The notes under the pieces: model-generated | The model's input: only the letters and a program-made list of their open reading frames with translations | Told to the model about the DNA's origin: nothing | Database searches by the model: none | Translations under genes and position numbers: made by a program | From: Pelethousia sp034928145 | GTDB lineage: Bacteria; Bacillota; Clostridia; Christensenellales; CAG-138 | DNA length: 64,000 bases | Reading direction: 5' to 3' | NCBI GenBank assembly: GCA_034928145.1 | Contig: JAYFPE010000048.1 | Location: 4,606 to 68,605, forward strand | Part shown: piece after piece, positions 1 to 9,697 of the stretch | Position numbering within the stretch: the first letter of the stretch is position 1 | Layout of the letters: the number at the start of each line of letters is the position of its first letter

Positions 1-1650
1 TTCACCACCATCGACGGGGTGGGCCAGAGCGGGCTGGAGCAGAAGTATGATAAATACCTCGCGGGCGAGAATGGCCGCATGATCACCGAAACCGACGCCA
101 TGGGCAGCGCCCTGGCGTACGGCGCGCAGGAGATCATCGAACCCGTAAACGGTTACGACGTGGTCTTGACCACAGATAGCGCCATCCAATCTTTTTTAGA
201 GAAGGCCCTTAAGGAGGCGCTGGCGGTCAACCAGGCCGAAACGGCCCAGGGTATCGTGCTCAACTGCAAAACCGGGGCCATCGCGGCTCTTTCCACCCAG
301 CCGGATTACGATCCCAACAACCCTCCGCGCGATGATATCGCCACCCTCAACGCCTTGAGCCGCAACCGCGTGGTTTCCGACAACTACGAGCCCGGCTCGA
401 CCTTCAAGATCGTCACCCTTGCCTCCGCGTTGGATAGCGGGGCCGTGAATCTGAACACCGGATACCATTGCCCGGGTTACCACATGGTAAACGGGGAGAA
501 GATCAAGTGCTGGAAGGCGGGCGGCCATGGAAGTGAAACGCTGAAGAAGGCGGTGCAGAATTCCTGCAACCCGGCGTTTATGCAAATGGCACTTGCCATG
601 GGCGCGGATACGTTTTATGATTATATCTACGCCTTCGGTTTTGGCACCACCACGGCCAGCGGCATCTCGGGCGAGACCAGCGGCATCGTGACGCACCAGA
701 AATACATGACCGAGAACACACTCGCCCGCATCGGCTTCGGCCAGAGCATCGCCGTATCCCCCATCCAGCTGGCGGCCGCTGCCGCGGCTGCCGTAAATGG
801 CGGTGAGCTGATGCAGCCCTACATCGTGGATCGCATCGTCAGCCAGAGCGGCGAGGTCATTTTGCAGAATTCGCCCACCACCGTGCGCCGGGTGATTTCC
901 AGTGAAACCAGCGCCAAGGTGCGGGACTTGCTCGAAAGCGTGGTGGCGGAGGGCAGCGGCAAAAACGCCGCTATCCCCGGATACCGCGTGGGCGGCAAAA
1001 CCGGCACGGCTCAAAAGTACGAAGACGGAAAGATAGCCGAGGGCAAGCTGATTGCTTCCTTCATCGGGTTCGCCCCTGCGGAAGACCCGGAGTATGTTTG
1101 CCTGATCCTGGTGGATGAACCCAAGGTGGGCACCATTTTCGGCAGCACCGTGGCCGCGCCCTTTGTCAAACAGGTGATGGAGGAGACCCTGCGGCACTAT
1201 GGTTACCTGCCCACTGAAAGCGTGGAAACGGTGAGCGTGCCCGATCTGGTGGGCATGACCATCAACGAAGCCAAAACGGCGCTCAAGGCTAACGGCCTGG
1301 AGGCGGTTTACCAGGATGACGGGGCCGATATCGTTATCGCCCAGGTATCCGCAGCCAACGAGATCGTGCAAAAAGGTAGCGAGGTGTTGCTCTATACGGC
1401 TAACACCGGCATTGAGATCACCGAGGCTGATGTGGAGATGGCCACCGTGCCCGATGTCACAGGGCGCACGCGCCTTTCGGCCAACGACGAGCTGGCCAAG
1501 TATGGGCTCAAGATACTCATAGACCCGCCGGATCAAAGCGGCGTGGCCTTCCGGCAATACCCGCAAGCGGGTACCAAAGTGGAGATCGGCACAGAGGTGC
1601 TGGTGGAATTTGAAAACGCCGCTACGGCTTCCACAGGTGGAACCGGATAG
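1..1650 (+). CDS. spoVD: SpoVD/FtsI-type penicillin-binding protein with two PASTA domains (5' partial)
   Basis: Class B transpeptidase that cross-links peptidoglycan at the septum or spore cortex. The reading frame is open from base 1, so the N-terminus (membrane anchor and part of the dimerisation domain) lies outside the window; 549 residues are visible. The transpeptidase motifs are in order: STFK (visible residue ~132), SCN (~187) and KTGT (~332). Two PASTA domains follow, each starting with a VPD motif (about 411-470 and 481-540). PASTA domains and the position directly before murE match the spoVD/pbpB gene of Firmicute dcw clusters. Whether it serves division (PbpB) or spore cortex (SpoVD) cannot be settled from this fragment. 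MurE starts 54 bases downstream, so co-transcription is likely. Confidence 0.9.
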   Translation, partial: FTTIDGVGQSGLEQKYDKYLAGENGRMITETDAMGSALAYGAQEIIEPVNGYDVVLTTDSAIQSFLEKALKEALAVNQAETAQGIVLNCKTGAIAALSTQPDYDPNNPPRDDIATLNALSRNRVVSDNYEPGSTFKIVTLASALDSGAVNLNTGYHCPGYHMVNGEKIKCWKAGGHGSETLKKAVQNSCNPAFMQMALAMGADTFYDYIYAFGFGTTTASGISGETSGIVTHQKYMTENTLARIGFGQSIAVSPIQLAAAAAAAVNGGELMQPYIVDRIVSQSGEVILQNSPTTVRRVISSETSAKVRDLLESVVAEGSGKNAAIPGYRVGGKTGTAQKYEDGKIAEGKLIASFIGFAPAEDPEYVCLILVDEPKVGTIFGSTVAAPFVKQVMEETLRHYGYLPTESVETVSVPDLVGMTINEAKTALKANGLEAVYQDDGADIVIAQVSAANEIVQKGSEVLLYTANTGIEITEADVEMATVPDVTGRTRLSANDELAKYGLKILIDPPDQSGVAFRQYPQAGTKVEIGTEVLVEFENAATASTGGTG

Positions 1651-1703
1651 CGCAGGCCAGGAACGGAGCGGAGGCGCGTTGCGCCCGCAGAGGAGAAAAG
1701 AGC

Positions 1704-3140
1704 ATGTTATTGAGCGAATTGGCAAAGCCGACTGCCCACGAGCTGCTGGGTGCGGATGTCCTTGCCGGGGAATTGCAGTATAATTCCCGCAAGGTCAATA
1801 AAGGGGATGTGTTCTGCTGCATCGTCGGCACCTTCGCCGATGGGCACGAATACGCGGCCCAGGCTGTGGAAAAGGGCGCGGCTGCGCTGGTGGTGGAGCG
1901 GCGGCTGCCCCTCGACATACCACAGCTATTGGTGCCCAACACCCGTGTTGCTATGGCGGAAATGGCCGCCGGCTACTACGGCTACCCCACCAAGGGCATG
2001 ATCATCCTCGGCATAACCGGCACCAACGGTAAAACCAGCACGACCTATATGCTCAAAGCCATTGCCGAGCGCATGGGTAAGAAGGTGGGCCTCATCGGCA
2101 CCATTCGCAACATGATCGGCGACATCATCATCGATACCGAGCGCACCACGCCCGAGAGCGTGGACTTGCAGCGCATATTCCGCCAGATGAAGAATGAAAA
2201 TGTGGATGTGGTGATCATGGAGGTATCTAGCCATTCGCTCGATCAAAAGCGGGTGCACGGCATCGAGTTCGACGTGGGCGAGTTTACCAACCTCACCCAG
2301 GATCACCTCGATTACCACAAGACGTTTGCCAATTACCTGGCGGCCAAGAAGCAGCTCTTTTACCAGAGCAAGAAGGCCGTGATTAACCTGGATGATCCCC
2401 ACGCAGCCGAGTTGATGGAAGGGCTCGAAATGCCTACCGTGACCTTTGGCATCCGCGAGCAGGCGGATATCACGGCCAGCGAGATCGATATCACCACCCG
2501 GGGCGTGCAGTTCGATATGCATTATAAAAACATCACTTCCCGGCTCAACATCCCCATCCCCGGCCTCTTCTCCGTGTTCAACGCCATGGGCGCGGCCGCC
2601 GTGGCCCTCTCCATGGGCTGGACGCTGGATTCCATCAAGGGGGGGCTGGAGAACATGATGAGCGTGAGCGGGCGGCTGGAGCCGCTGCCCACAGGCAAGC
2701 ACGAATTCACGGTGCTGCTGGATTACGCCCACACGCCGGATGCTTTGGAAAATATCCTCAAAACCGTGCGCAGCTTTGCCATGGGGCGGGTGGTTACCCT
2801 CTTCGGCTGCGGTGGCGACCGGGACCATGCCAAGCGCCCTATCATGGGCGAGATCGGCGGCAGGTACAGCGATTTCCTGGTGGTCACCTCGGATAACCCG
2901 CGCACGGAGCAGCCTATGGCCATCATTGAGGATATCCTCGAGGGCGTGAAAAAGAGCGGCTGTGAGCACGTGGTGATCGAGAACCGGCGCGAGGCCATCC
3001 GCTATGTGCTGGAGCACGCACACAAAAACGACGTGATCATCCTGGCCGGCAAGGGCCATGAAAACTATCAGGAGATCAACGGCGGCAAACATCACTTTGA
3101 CGAGAAGGAGATCGTGGCGGAGATACTGGGGACGAACTAA
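1704..3140 (+). CDS. murE: UDP-MurNAc-tripeptide synthetase (meso-DAP adding), MurE
   Basis: Cytoplasmic ATP-dependent ligase that adds the third stem-peptide residue to UDP-MurNAc-L-Ala-D-Glu. 478 residues, normal for the family. The N-terminal domain binds the UDP part; the ATP loop GTNGKTST is near residue 107. The substrate motif DNPR (in TSDNPRTE, near residue 398) is that of enzymes which add meso-diaminopimelate rather than lysine, so the wall should be DAP-type. The start is the ATG behind AGAGGAGAAAAG. Next is mraY after 29 bases. In most Firmicutes and proteobacteria murF lies between murE and mraY; it is not here. Confidence 0.95.
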   Translation: MLLSELAKPTAHELLGADVLAGELQYNSRKVNKGDVFCCIVGTFADGHEYAAQAVEKGAAALVVERRLPLDIPQLLVPNTRVAMAEMAAGYYGYPTKGMIILGITGTNGKTSTTYMLKAIAERMGKKVGLIGTIRNMIGDIIIDTERTTPESVDLQRIFRQMKNENVDVVIMEVSSHSLDQKRVHGIEFDVGEFTNLTQDHLDYHKTFANYLAAKKQLFYQSKKAVINLDDPHAAELMEGLEMPTVTFGIREQADITASEIDITTRGVQFDMHYKNITSRLNIPIPGLFSVFNAMGAAAVALSMGWTLDSIKGGLENMMSVSGRLEPLPTGKHEFTVLLDYAHTPDALENILKTVRSFAMGRVVTLFGCGGDRDHAKRPIMGEIGGRYSDFLVVTSDNPRTEQPMAIIEDILEGVKKSGCEHVVIENRREAIRYVLEHAHKNDVIILAGKGHENYQEINGGKHHFDEKEIVAEILGTN

Positions 3141-3169
3141 TTCCTTACGCCACGAATCGGAGGTAATCC

Positions 3170-4186
3170 ATGCGCTACATGATATACGCCCTGCTCCTGA
3201 GCGCGGCGGTGACCATCGCCCTGGGGCCCGTGCTTATCCCGCTGCTCAAGCGGCTCAAATTCGGCCAAACGGAGCGGGAGCTGGGACCTAGAAGTCACCT
3301 CACCAAGCAAGGAACGCCAACCATGGGCGGCCTCATGTTCATCGCCGGCATCCTGGCGGGCACGCTCGCCTTTTCCCTTTCGGCTACGGAGCTTGCGCTG
3401 CCCGCGCTGCTCTGTACGGCCGGCTTCGCGCTGGTAGGCTTTCTGGATGATTTTCTCAAGGTCCGCCTCAAGAATACCGTGGGCCTTCGGGCATACCAAA
3501 AGATTTTGGCTCAGTTCCTCATCGCGGGTATATTGGCCGTATATGCTTACAGGAGCCCCTTCATCGGTTCCAAGATCTACCTGGCCTTTTTGGATCTGGA
3601 GTGGGATCTCGGCGTTTTCTACATCCCTGCCATGATGTTCATCATGATCGGCACGGTGAACAGCGTCAACCTCACCGATGGGCTGGACGGGCTGGCCTCG
3701 GGCGTCTCCCTGGTCTATGCCCTTACCATGAGCGTGATCTTCTTCTATATGTCCGCGGTGATGAAATCCCCCGCGGATATGGGACAAGCCCAGCAGACCC
3801 AATACGCGGCCGAGCTCAATTCCATGGCTATCTTCGCAGCGGCCGTGGCCGGCGGGTGCCTGGGGTTCCTCCGGTATAACAGCTTTCCCGCGCGGGTGTT
3901 CATGGGCGATACCGGCTCGCTGGCCCTGGGCGGCGCTGTCGCCGTGATGGCCATCTTTTCCCGGGCCGTGCTGCTGCTCCCCATCATGGGGGCGTGCTTT
4001 GTAGCCAGCGCCATTTCCGTCATCCTGCAGGTAGGCAGCTACAAGCTTCGGCGCAAGCGCATTTTCAAAATGGCGCCCCTGCACCATCACTTTGAATTGC
4101 TGGGTTACAGCGAGACCCGCATCGTATCCATGTATATGATCGTCACCACGGTACTCTGCCTTATTTCGTTGCTGGCCTTCCAATAA
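3170..4186 (+). CDS. mraY: Phospho-N-acetylmuramoyl-pentapeptide transferase, MraY
   Basis: Integral membrane enzyme that moves phospho-MurNAc-pentapeptide from UDP to undecaprenyl phosphate, making lipid I. 338 residues with about ten hydrophobic segments. Signature motifs are visible: TMGG near residue 46, the catalytic aspartate stretch NLTDGLDGL near 165, the FMGDTGS loop near 243 and APLHHHFE near 302. The start is the ATG behind CGGAGGTAATCC. It follows murE closely. A 242-base gap with a hairpin separates it from murD. Confidence 0.95.
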   Translation: MRYMIYALLLSAAVTIALGPVLIPLLKRLKFGQTERELGPRSHLTKQGTPTMGGLMFIAGILAGTLAFSLSATELALPALLCTAGFALVGFLDDFLKVRLKNTVGLRAYQKILAQFLIAGILAVYAYRSPFIGSKIYLAFLDLEWDLGVFYIPAMMFIMIGTVNSVNLTDGLDGLASGVSLVYALTMSVIFFYMSAVMKSPADMGQAQQTQYAAELNSMAIFAAAVAGGCLGFLRYNSFPARVFMGDTGSLALGGAVAVMAIFSRAVLLLPIMGACFVASAISVILQVGSYKLRRKRIFKMAPLHHHFELLGYSETRIVSMYMIVTTVLCLISLLAFQ

Positions 4187-4428
4187 AGGCGCTTGGGCGG
4201 ACAAGCCCATTTCTTATATCGTTTCCGTTTTGCCGCTCGGTGGCAGGTACCGTATGGCCGTGGTTCTTTGGCGCTTGGCACGGCAGGCGGGTTCAAGGCG
4301 TTTGAGAGAGGACGCGGCTCCTTGTCTCAAACTCCCTGAAACTAAAACCGGGCGGCTTTTTTATCCGATTACAGGGGGATGCCGATTTTGGCGTTCCGCA
4401 CAATACAATAGGCCCCAGGAGGTTCACG
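4187..4428 (+). other. Intergenic stretch between mraY and murD with an imperfect hairpin
   Basis: No convincing gene lies in these 242 bases; the open frame from 4230 has no family resemblance and overlaps the murD start. An imperfect inverted repeat (TTTGAGAGAGGA at 4301-4312 against TCCTTGTCTCAAA at 4319-4331) could form a stem-loop, and a T-run follows about 25 bases later. It may be an attenuator, a weak terminator, or scar sequence where a gene was lost. The murD ribosome site AGGAGG ends the stretch. Confidence 0.4.
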
Positions 4429-5790
4429 ATGGAAAGGCGGAAGAAGGCCCTCATCTGCGGCATGGCCAAAAGCGGCGTGGCCAGCGCCCGGCTATTGGCT
4501 AAGGCGGGCTATGTTGTGACCATAAACGACACGAAGGCCGAGATCCCCGGTCTAATGGACGCGCTTTGCGGCATAGAGTATATAGACGCTCTGGGGCAAG
4601 ATCCGATGGAGCTGGTGGCCGGGCAGGATTTGGTCGTGCTCAGCCCCGTGATCCCCATCTTCGCTCCCTTCGCCAGGCGGGCTAAGGAGCTGGGCGCCGA
4701 GGTTATAGGCGAGATCGAGCTGGGCTACCGCTATTGCGCGCCGGGCACGCGCTTTGTCTGCATCAGCGGCACCAATGGCAAAACCACCACCACGGCCCTT
4801 ACGGGTGAGCTTTTCAAAGCTGCCGGAGCCAGAACCTTCGTGCTTGGCAATATCGGCATCCCTATTACGCAGGAGGCTTCCAATACCCAGCCTGGGGATT
4901 ACGTGGTGGCGGAGGTAGCGGCCCTGCAATTGGAGAGCATCGCGCACTTTCGGCCTAACGCCATGGGCATGCTCAATATTTCCGAGGATCATCTCAACCG
5001 CTTTGAAAACAGCATGGAGAACTACGTGGCGGCCAAATGCCGCGCCTTTGAAAACCAGCGGGCGGAGGATTTCGCCGCGCTCAATTTCGACGACCCCGTG
5101 GTGCGGGAGATGGCGACGCTCACCAAAGCCAGGGTGGTCTATTTTTCCCGGGAACATGAGCTGAGCGAGGGCCTAAGCCTATTGGCAGATTATATCACCT
5201 GGCGGATGGATGGGAAAGAAGTGCGGCTCATCCGGCCCGACGAATTGCGCATACCCGGCTGGCACAACCTGCAAAACGCCATGTGCGCCGCAACGTTGGC
5301 CCTGTGCATGGGCCTTGCGCCGGAGGCGGTGCGAGCGGGCCTGCGCAGCTTCCCCGGGGTGGAGCACCGCATCGAATTTGTGCGGGAGACGGGGGGCGTG
5401 CGCTATGTGAATGATTCCAAGGGCACCAACCCGGATTCCACGATCCAAGCCGTGCGGGCTATGGATCGGCCCACGGTGCTGATGCTGGGCGTGGGCGATT
5501 ATGACAAGCACAGCGACTTTACGCCTCTGTTTGAGGCGTTCGGGGGCCGCGTCAAGGCGGTGATCGCCTCCGGCTGCAACATCCCCGCCATCGAGCGGGC
5601 CGCCGCCGCTACGGGCTACGAGGCCCTGCATACCTACGAAGGCGACTTCGAGGGTATGATCCGGGCCGCGGGCGAGCTGGCGGGGCCTGGGGATGCGGTG
5701 CTGCTATCCCCGGCGGCGGCCAGTTGGGGGTGGTTCGACAATTATGAGCAGCGGGGCGAACGATTCAAACAGATCGTAAACCGCTTTTAG
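4429..5790 (+). CDS. murD: UDP-MurNAc-L-alanine--D-glutamate ligase, MurD
   Basis: Cytoplasmic Mur ligase that adds D-glutamate to UDP-MurNAc-L-Ala. 453 residues, normal length. The N-terminal Rossmann-like domain begins KALICGMAKSG; the ATP-binding loop GTNGKTTTT is near residue 115; the third domain carries NDSKGTNPDST near residue 327, typical of MurD. The ATG follows CCAGGAGGTTCACG at good spacing. The ftsW/spoVE-type gene follows after 22 bases, so the two are probably one transcription unit. Confidence 0.95.
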   Translation: MERRKKALICGMAKSGVASARLLAKAGYVVTINDTKAEIPGLMDALCGIEYIDALGQDPMELVAGQDLVVLSPVIPIFAPFARRAKELGAEVIGEIELGYRYCAPGTRFVCISGTNGKTTTTALTGELFKAAGARTFVLGNIGIPITQEASNTQPGDYVVAEVAALQLESIAHFRPNAMGMLNISEDHLNRFENSMENYVAAKCRAFENQRAEDFAALNFDDPVVREMATLTKARVVYFSREHELSEGLSLLADYITWRMDGKEVRLIRPDELRIPGWHNLQNAMCAATLALCMGLAPEAVRAGLRSFPGVEHRIEFVRETGGVRYVNDSKGTNPDSTIQAVRAMDRPTVLMLGVGDYDKHSDFTPLFEAFGGRVKAVIASGCNIPAIERAAAATGYEALHTYEGDFEGMIRAAGELAGPGDAVLLSPAAASWGWFDNYEQRGERFKQIVNRF

Positions 5791-5812
5791 GACGAGCGGA
5801 AAGGAGGGGCGT

Positions 5813-6934
5813 ATGGAACGACGGCGGTCATTAAGAACGGGCCAGATGGATTACTGGCTCTATTCCGCCGTGATGATTACCTGCGCCTTCGGACTGGTGA
5901 TGATGTTCTCCGCCAGCTACTATTACGCGCAGACCAGCGCCAGCTTCAATAACGACGGGCTGCATTTTCTGCGCAGCCAGGCTATCTATCTGGTCGTGGG
6001 CATCGTTGCGATGTATGCGATATCCCGGTTGGATTACCACCTGCTGGAAAAGATCAAGGTCATTGCGCTGGTTGTGACCATGGGGATGATGCTGGCGGTG
6101 GTTTTTTGGGGCAAGGAGATCAACGGCGCCAAACGCTGGATCGAGATACCGCCCCTACCCGCCTTCCAGCCCTCGGAGCTGGCAAAATTCGTACTCATTC
6201 TCTATATGGCCTCCTTTATGGCGGCCCGGCCTAATTTGATGAAGGATTTTGTGCGGGGCGTGGTGCCCATGCTGATCATCATGGGCGCGCTTGCGATGCT
6301 GCTGCTTTTGCAGCGCAACATGTCCATGGCCATGATCGTAGTGCTGATCGGCGCGGTTATGCTCTATATCGGGGGAGCCGATTTTAAGCACTTGTTCGGC
6401 CTGGGTATGCTGGCGGTTCCCTTGTTCTTCCTATTGGCCTATGTGGAGACATATCGCTGGAACCGGCTGATTATCTTTACAGACCCTTGGAAAGATCCGT
6501 TGGGCAGCGGTTACCAGCTGATCCAATCCCTTTATGCGCTGGGCAGCGGCGGCCTCTTCGGCAAGGGGCTGAATTTTTCCGTGCAAAAGCTGCGCTTCCT
6601 CACCTATGGCGAGAGCGATTTCATTTTTGCCATCATTGGCGAGGAGCTGGGTTTGGTGGGCTGTATCCTGCTCTTGTGCATGTATTTCTTCATTATCTGG
6701 CGGGGCATCCGCATCGCTGCCAAGAGCAAGGATCGATTCGGCAGCCTGCTGGCAGGAGGCGTGACCGCCGTGCTGGCCATGCAGGTGGCCATCAACGTAG
6801 GGGTAGTCACCAGCTCTGTGCCGCCCACGGGGCAAACGCTGCCCTTTGTAAGCCAGGGCGGTACCTCGTTGGTTATCTTCATGTCCGCCGCGGGTATTTT
6901 GCTCAATATCTCACGCAATATCGAGCTGGAATAA
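5813..6934 (+). CDS. ftsW: FtsW/SpoVE-type lipid II glycan polymerase (SEDS family)
   Basis: Multispanning SEDS protein that polymerises lipid II with a partner class B PBP, probably the PBP at the left edge. 373 residues with about ten hydrophobic segments. SEDS signatures are present: the NGAKRW motif near residue 102, FQPSE near 116, GEELGLVG near 276 and PFVSQGGTS near 344. The ATG follows AAAGGAGGGG. Clostridia often carry both FtsW and SpoVE and the dcw copy may be either, so the symbol is a family-level assignment. MurG, which normally follows, is absent; murA comes 95 bases later. Confidence 0.88.
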   Translation: MERRRSLRTGQMDYWLYSAVMITCAFGLVMMFSASYYYAQTSASFNNDGLHFLRSQAIYLVVGIVAMYAISRLDYHLLEKIKVIALVVTMGMMLAVVFWGKEINGAKRWIEIPPLPAFQPSELAKFVLILYMASFMAARPNLMKDFVRGVVPMLIIMGALAMLLLLQRNMSMAMIVVLIGAVMLYIGGADFKHLFGLGMLAVPLFFLLAYVETYRWNRLIIFTDPWKDPLGSGYQLIQSLYALGSGGLFGKGLNFSVQKLRFLTYGESDFIFAIIGEELGLVGCILLLCMYFFIIWRGIRIAAKSKDRFGSLLAGGVTAVLAMQVAINVGVVTSSVPPTGQTLPFVSQGGTSLVIFMSAAGILLNISRNIELE

Positions 6935-7029
6935 GGCGCCGCCCGGGCAAAAGTAACACATGGCCCTTCACGCTGCATAAGATGGAATGAGCCGCTAAGG
7001 AAGGCGCGTGCGGCGGGAGGGAGCGTTGA

Positions 7030-8295
7030 ATGGCAGCATTTATCGTGGAGGGAGGATACCGGCTGGTAGGGGAGCAGCGGGTATCCGGTGCAAAAAACGC
7101 AGCCCTGCCTATTTTGGCGGCTTGTTTGATTTGCCCAGGCCAGGTGCGCCTATATGATTGCCCCAAGCTTAGGGATGTGGATAATATGCTGGCCATCCTC
7201 ACGGAGCTAGGCGCATCCTGGCGCCAGGAGGAGGATGGGGCACTGTTCCTTGATATGTCCACGGCCACGGGCCATACCATGCCCCAGCGCATCTCCAAGG
7301 AGATTCGCTCCTCCATCTTCATGTTGGGTCCACTGCTGGCCCGTTTTGGCCGGGCCGTGTGCACCTACCCCGGCGGCTGCGAGATCGGAAACCGGCCCAT
7401 CGACCTGCATTTGAATGGACTTGGCGCATTGGGCGTGAACATCCGGGAAGAAGGCGGCCTGATCCTGTGTGAGGGCGACGCTATGCGCGGGGCGGATATC
7501 CATCTGGACTACCCCAGCGTAGGGGCTACGGAGAATATCATGATGGCTGCTGTGGCGGCTTCGGGTGTGACCTACATCCGCAACGCAGCCCGGGAGCCCG
7601 AAACGGAAGACTTGCAGGCTTTTTTGAATGCCCTGGGCTGCGATGTGAGCGGCGCGGGCACCTCAAGCATCCGCATCGTGGGGGGCGGGCGACGCGCGCT
7701 CTGCGCAGTCCATTCCATTATGCCGGATCGCATCGTAGCGGGCACGCTGCTGTGCGCGGCCGCCATTACCGGCGGCGAGGTGAGCCTGTGTAATGTGGTG
7801 CCCCAACATGTGGGCAGCATGCTGAGCAAGCTGCGGGAGGGGGGGTGCGCCATCGATTGCGGGGAGGCGATGATACGCCTTAGCGCGCCGCCGCGGCTCT
7901 CGGAGATCAAGCTGATCGAAACGCTGCCTTACCCGGGCTTCCCCACGGATATGCAGGCCCCCTTTTTTGCCCTGGCGACGGTGGCGGAGGGCGCTTGCGT
8001 GGTGGTGGAGAATGTGTTCGAGAACCGCTTCAAGCACGGGCCGGAGCTGATGCGTATGGGCGCGGTTTATACGCAAAAGGATAGGACGGCCGTCATCCGC
8101 GGGGTTGAGAGCCTCACGGGCGCACAGGTCACTGCGCGTGATCTTCGCGGGGGCGCTGCGCTGACCATTGCCGGCCTTAAGGCCCGGGGGATAACCACCG
8201 TATATGGCGCGGAGCTGATTGACCGGGGCTACGAAGCGCTGGACGCGCAGCTAAGGGCCTTGGGCGCGCATATTACCAGGGAGGAAAGCTTATAG
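7030..8295 (+). CDS. murA: UDP-N-acetylglucosamine 1-carboxyvinyltransferase, MurA
   Basis: First committed step of peptidoglycan synthesis: transfer of enolpyruvate from PEP to UDP-GlcNAc. 421 residues, normal. The N-terminal KNAALP motif (residues ~22-27) and the loop PGGCEIG carrying the reactive, fosfomycin-target cysteine (near residue 119) are seen, so the enzyme should be fosfomycin-sensitive in principle. The start follows GGAGGGAGCGTTGA. The gene lies between ftsW and divIB, as in Bacillus and many clostridia, though there murG and murB normally sit alongside. Confidence 0.95.
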   Translation: MAAFIVEGGYRLVGEQRVSGAKNAALPILAACLICPGQVRLYDCPKLRDVDNMLAILTELGASWRQEEDGALFLDMSTATGHTMPQRISKEIRSSIFMLGPLLARFGRAVCTYPGGCEIGNRPIDLHLNGLGALGVNIREEGGLILCEGDAMRGADIHLDYPSVGATENIMMAAVAASGVTYIRNAAREPETEDLQAFLNALGCDVSGAGTSSIRIVGGGRRALCAVHSIMPDRIVAGTLLCAAAITGGEVSLCNVVPQHVGSMLSKLREGGCAIDCGEAMIRLSAPPRLSEIKLIETLPYPGFPTDMQAPFFALATVAEGACVVVENVFENRFKHGPELMRMGAVYTQKDRTAVIRGVESLTGAQVTARDLRGGAALTIAGLKARGITTVYGAELIDRGYEALDAQLRALGAHITREESL

Positions 8296-8299
8296 CCAA

Positions 8300-9616
8300 A
8301 TGGCAAAGCGGGGGACAACCAGGATCGAACGGGAAAAGGAGAGGGATCGCAACGCCCCCTCCGAGCCGTTGCGCCCGGCCATAGACCTCAAGCAGATCAA
8401 AGCCCGCTATAGCGCCCGGCCCCTGCCCGGCGCGGAAGCATCGGAGGGGGAGGCGGCGGAAGAAGGCATCCAGTTTGTGGATGCGGAGACCCTTTCCCCG
8501 GAGGAGCTCGAGCAGGAGCTGGAAGCTCAGACGGAAGCCGATATCGAGGGGGAGGAAACGGGATTTAGCGAGGAAGCCCTCTCCCTCTTCGAGGACGAGA
8601 CGGACAGGCCCCGCCATAAGCGCAAAAAGAAGGGCAAAAAGAAGAAGCGCCCCACGCACGCAGAGGAAGAGGATGGGTTGGATTTCGTCGACCTCTCCAA
8701 GCCGCGCGCGGCCCCCCGGCAGCTTGAGGAGGGCGTGCTGGAAAAGGCCGTGATCTTCAGCGCCGTGGTGCTCATGGTGGGCATTCTGCTGATCCTCTAT
8801 TATTGGCTGCTGATCGAGCGCATTGAGGTCAAGGGCAATGAAACGCTGGAGCGGGCGGATGTGCTCACCGCAGCCGGCATCAATGTGGGCGAACATATTT
8901 TGCTGGTTAACACAGGGGAGGCGCAGCGCAAGCTGCTGGAAAACCCCCGCATAAAATCGGCCCGGATCAGCCGGGTCTATCCGGATCAGCTTGTGATCGC
9001 GCTGGTAGAACGCCAGCCGCTGGCCGCCATCGCGGGCGGCGGCAGCTACGCCATCATCGATGGCGAGGGCTATGTGCTCTCCATCAGCCCGGATACCCAG
9101 GGATTGCCTGAGGTATACGGCATGGGCTCCGCGGGCTTTCAGCTGGGCGAGCGATTGGGCGATTCGGAGGATTTCAACAGCAACATCCTGCTTTCGATGA
9201 TCGCGGCGCTGGAAAAGGCGGGCGTGCTCCCGAATATGGCGGGGCTGGATATCACCCAGCCCCTGAGCGTGAGTTTGACTACCTTGGATGGCTATGCCAT
9301 CCACGTGGGGCAAACGGAGAACCTGGATGAAAAGCTGCAAAACCTTTCCTTGGTGCTAGCCAAGGTGAAGGCTTTGGGCTATACGGGCGGCGTGATCGAC
9401 CTCGCCGTGCAAGGCGACCCGGTTTACACCCCGCCCACAATCGAACCCACAACTACGGACGAGCCGGTAACCAGCGACGACCCGGGCAATACGCAGCCCG
9501 GCGAGCCCGATCCGGACGGCCCTGCAGACCCCGGCCCCTCGCCCAGCCCGCCCGCCAGCCCCGTGCAAACGCCGGGCCAGCTCCCTGCGGGAAACGGGAA
9601 TAATTTTAGCGGATAG
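8300..9616 (+). CDS. divIB: DivIB/FtsQ-type cell division protein
   Basis: Bitopic membrane protein of the divisome core with FtsL and DivIC. 438 residues, long for the family. It has a highly charged cytoplasmic head (residues 1 to ~148, with a KKKGKKKKR run), one membrane helix (~151-173), a POTRA domain beginning IERIEVKGNETL, and the FtsQ beta domain to about residue 375. The last ~60 residues are rich in Pro, Thr, Asp and Gly, a disordered tail probably lying near the wall. The ATG is 4 bases after the murA stop, with GGAGGAAAG inside the murA end as ribosome site. Identity rests on TM-POTRA architecture and location between murA and ftsA. Confidence 0.85.
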   Translation: MAKRGTTRIEREKERDRNAPSEPLRPAIDLKQIKARYSARPLPGAEASEGEAAEEGIQFVDAETLSPEELEQELEAQTEADIEGEETGFSEEALSLFEDETDRPRHKRKKKGKKKKRPTHAEEEDGLDFVDLSKPRAAPRQLEEGVLEKAVIFSAVVLMVGILLILYYWLLIERIEVKGNETLERADVLTAAGINVGEHILLVNTGEAQRKLLENPRIKSARISRVYPDQLVIALVERQPLAAIAGGGSYAIIDGEGYVLSISPDTQGLPEVYGMGSAGFQLGERLGDSEDFNSNILLSMIAALEKAGVLPNMAGLDITQPLSVSLTTLDGYAIHVGQTENLDEKLQNLSLVLAKVKALGYTGGVIDLAVQGDPVYTPPTIEPTTTDEPVTSDDPGNTQPGEPDPDGPADPGPSPSPPASPVQTPGQLPAGNGNNFSG

Positions 9617-9668
9617 CGCGAAAGCCGTCCGCTGGTGGGATATTTTGGCAAAATAGGATGTGGGCGTA

Positions 9669-9697
9669 TTGCACAAAATATAGGGGTATGGTATCCT
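9669..9697 (+). promoter_or_regulatory. Candidate sigma-A promoter for ftsA-ftsZ
   Basis: TTGCAC (9669-9674) and TATCCT (9692-9697) are 17 bases apart in the 157-base gap after divIB. The gap, and a promoter just before ftsA, fits the common pattern of separate ftsAZ control. Only the sequence match supports it. Confidence 0.5.

Noticed and set aside
196..1725. Long minus-strand open frame opposite the SpoVD-type gene
   Set aside because: Antisense shadow of a gene with all transpeptidase motifs; composition is atypical (His/Gly/Arg-rich).
4230..4502. 90-codon plus frame between mraY and murD
   Set aside because: Overlaps the murD start in another frame, has no ribosome site and looks like low-quality sequence; probably not a remnant of murF.
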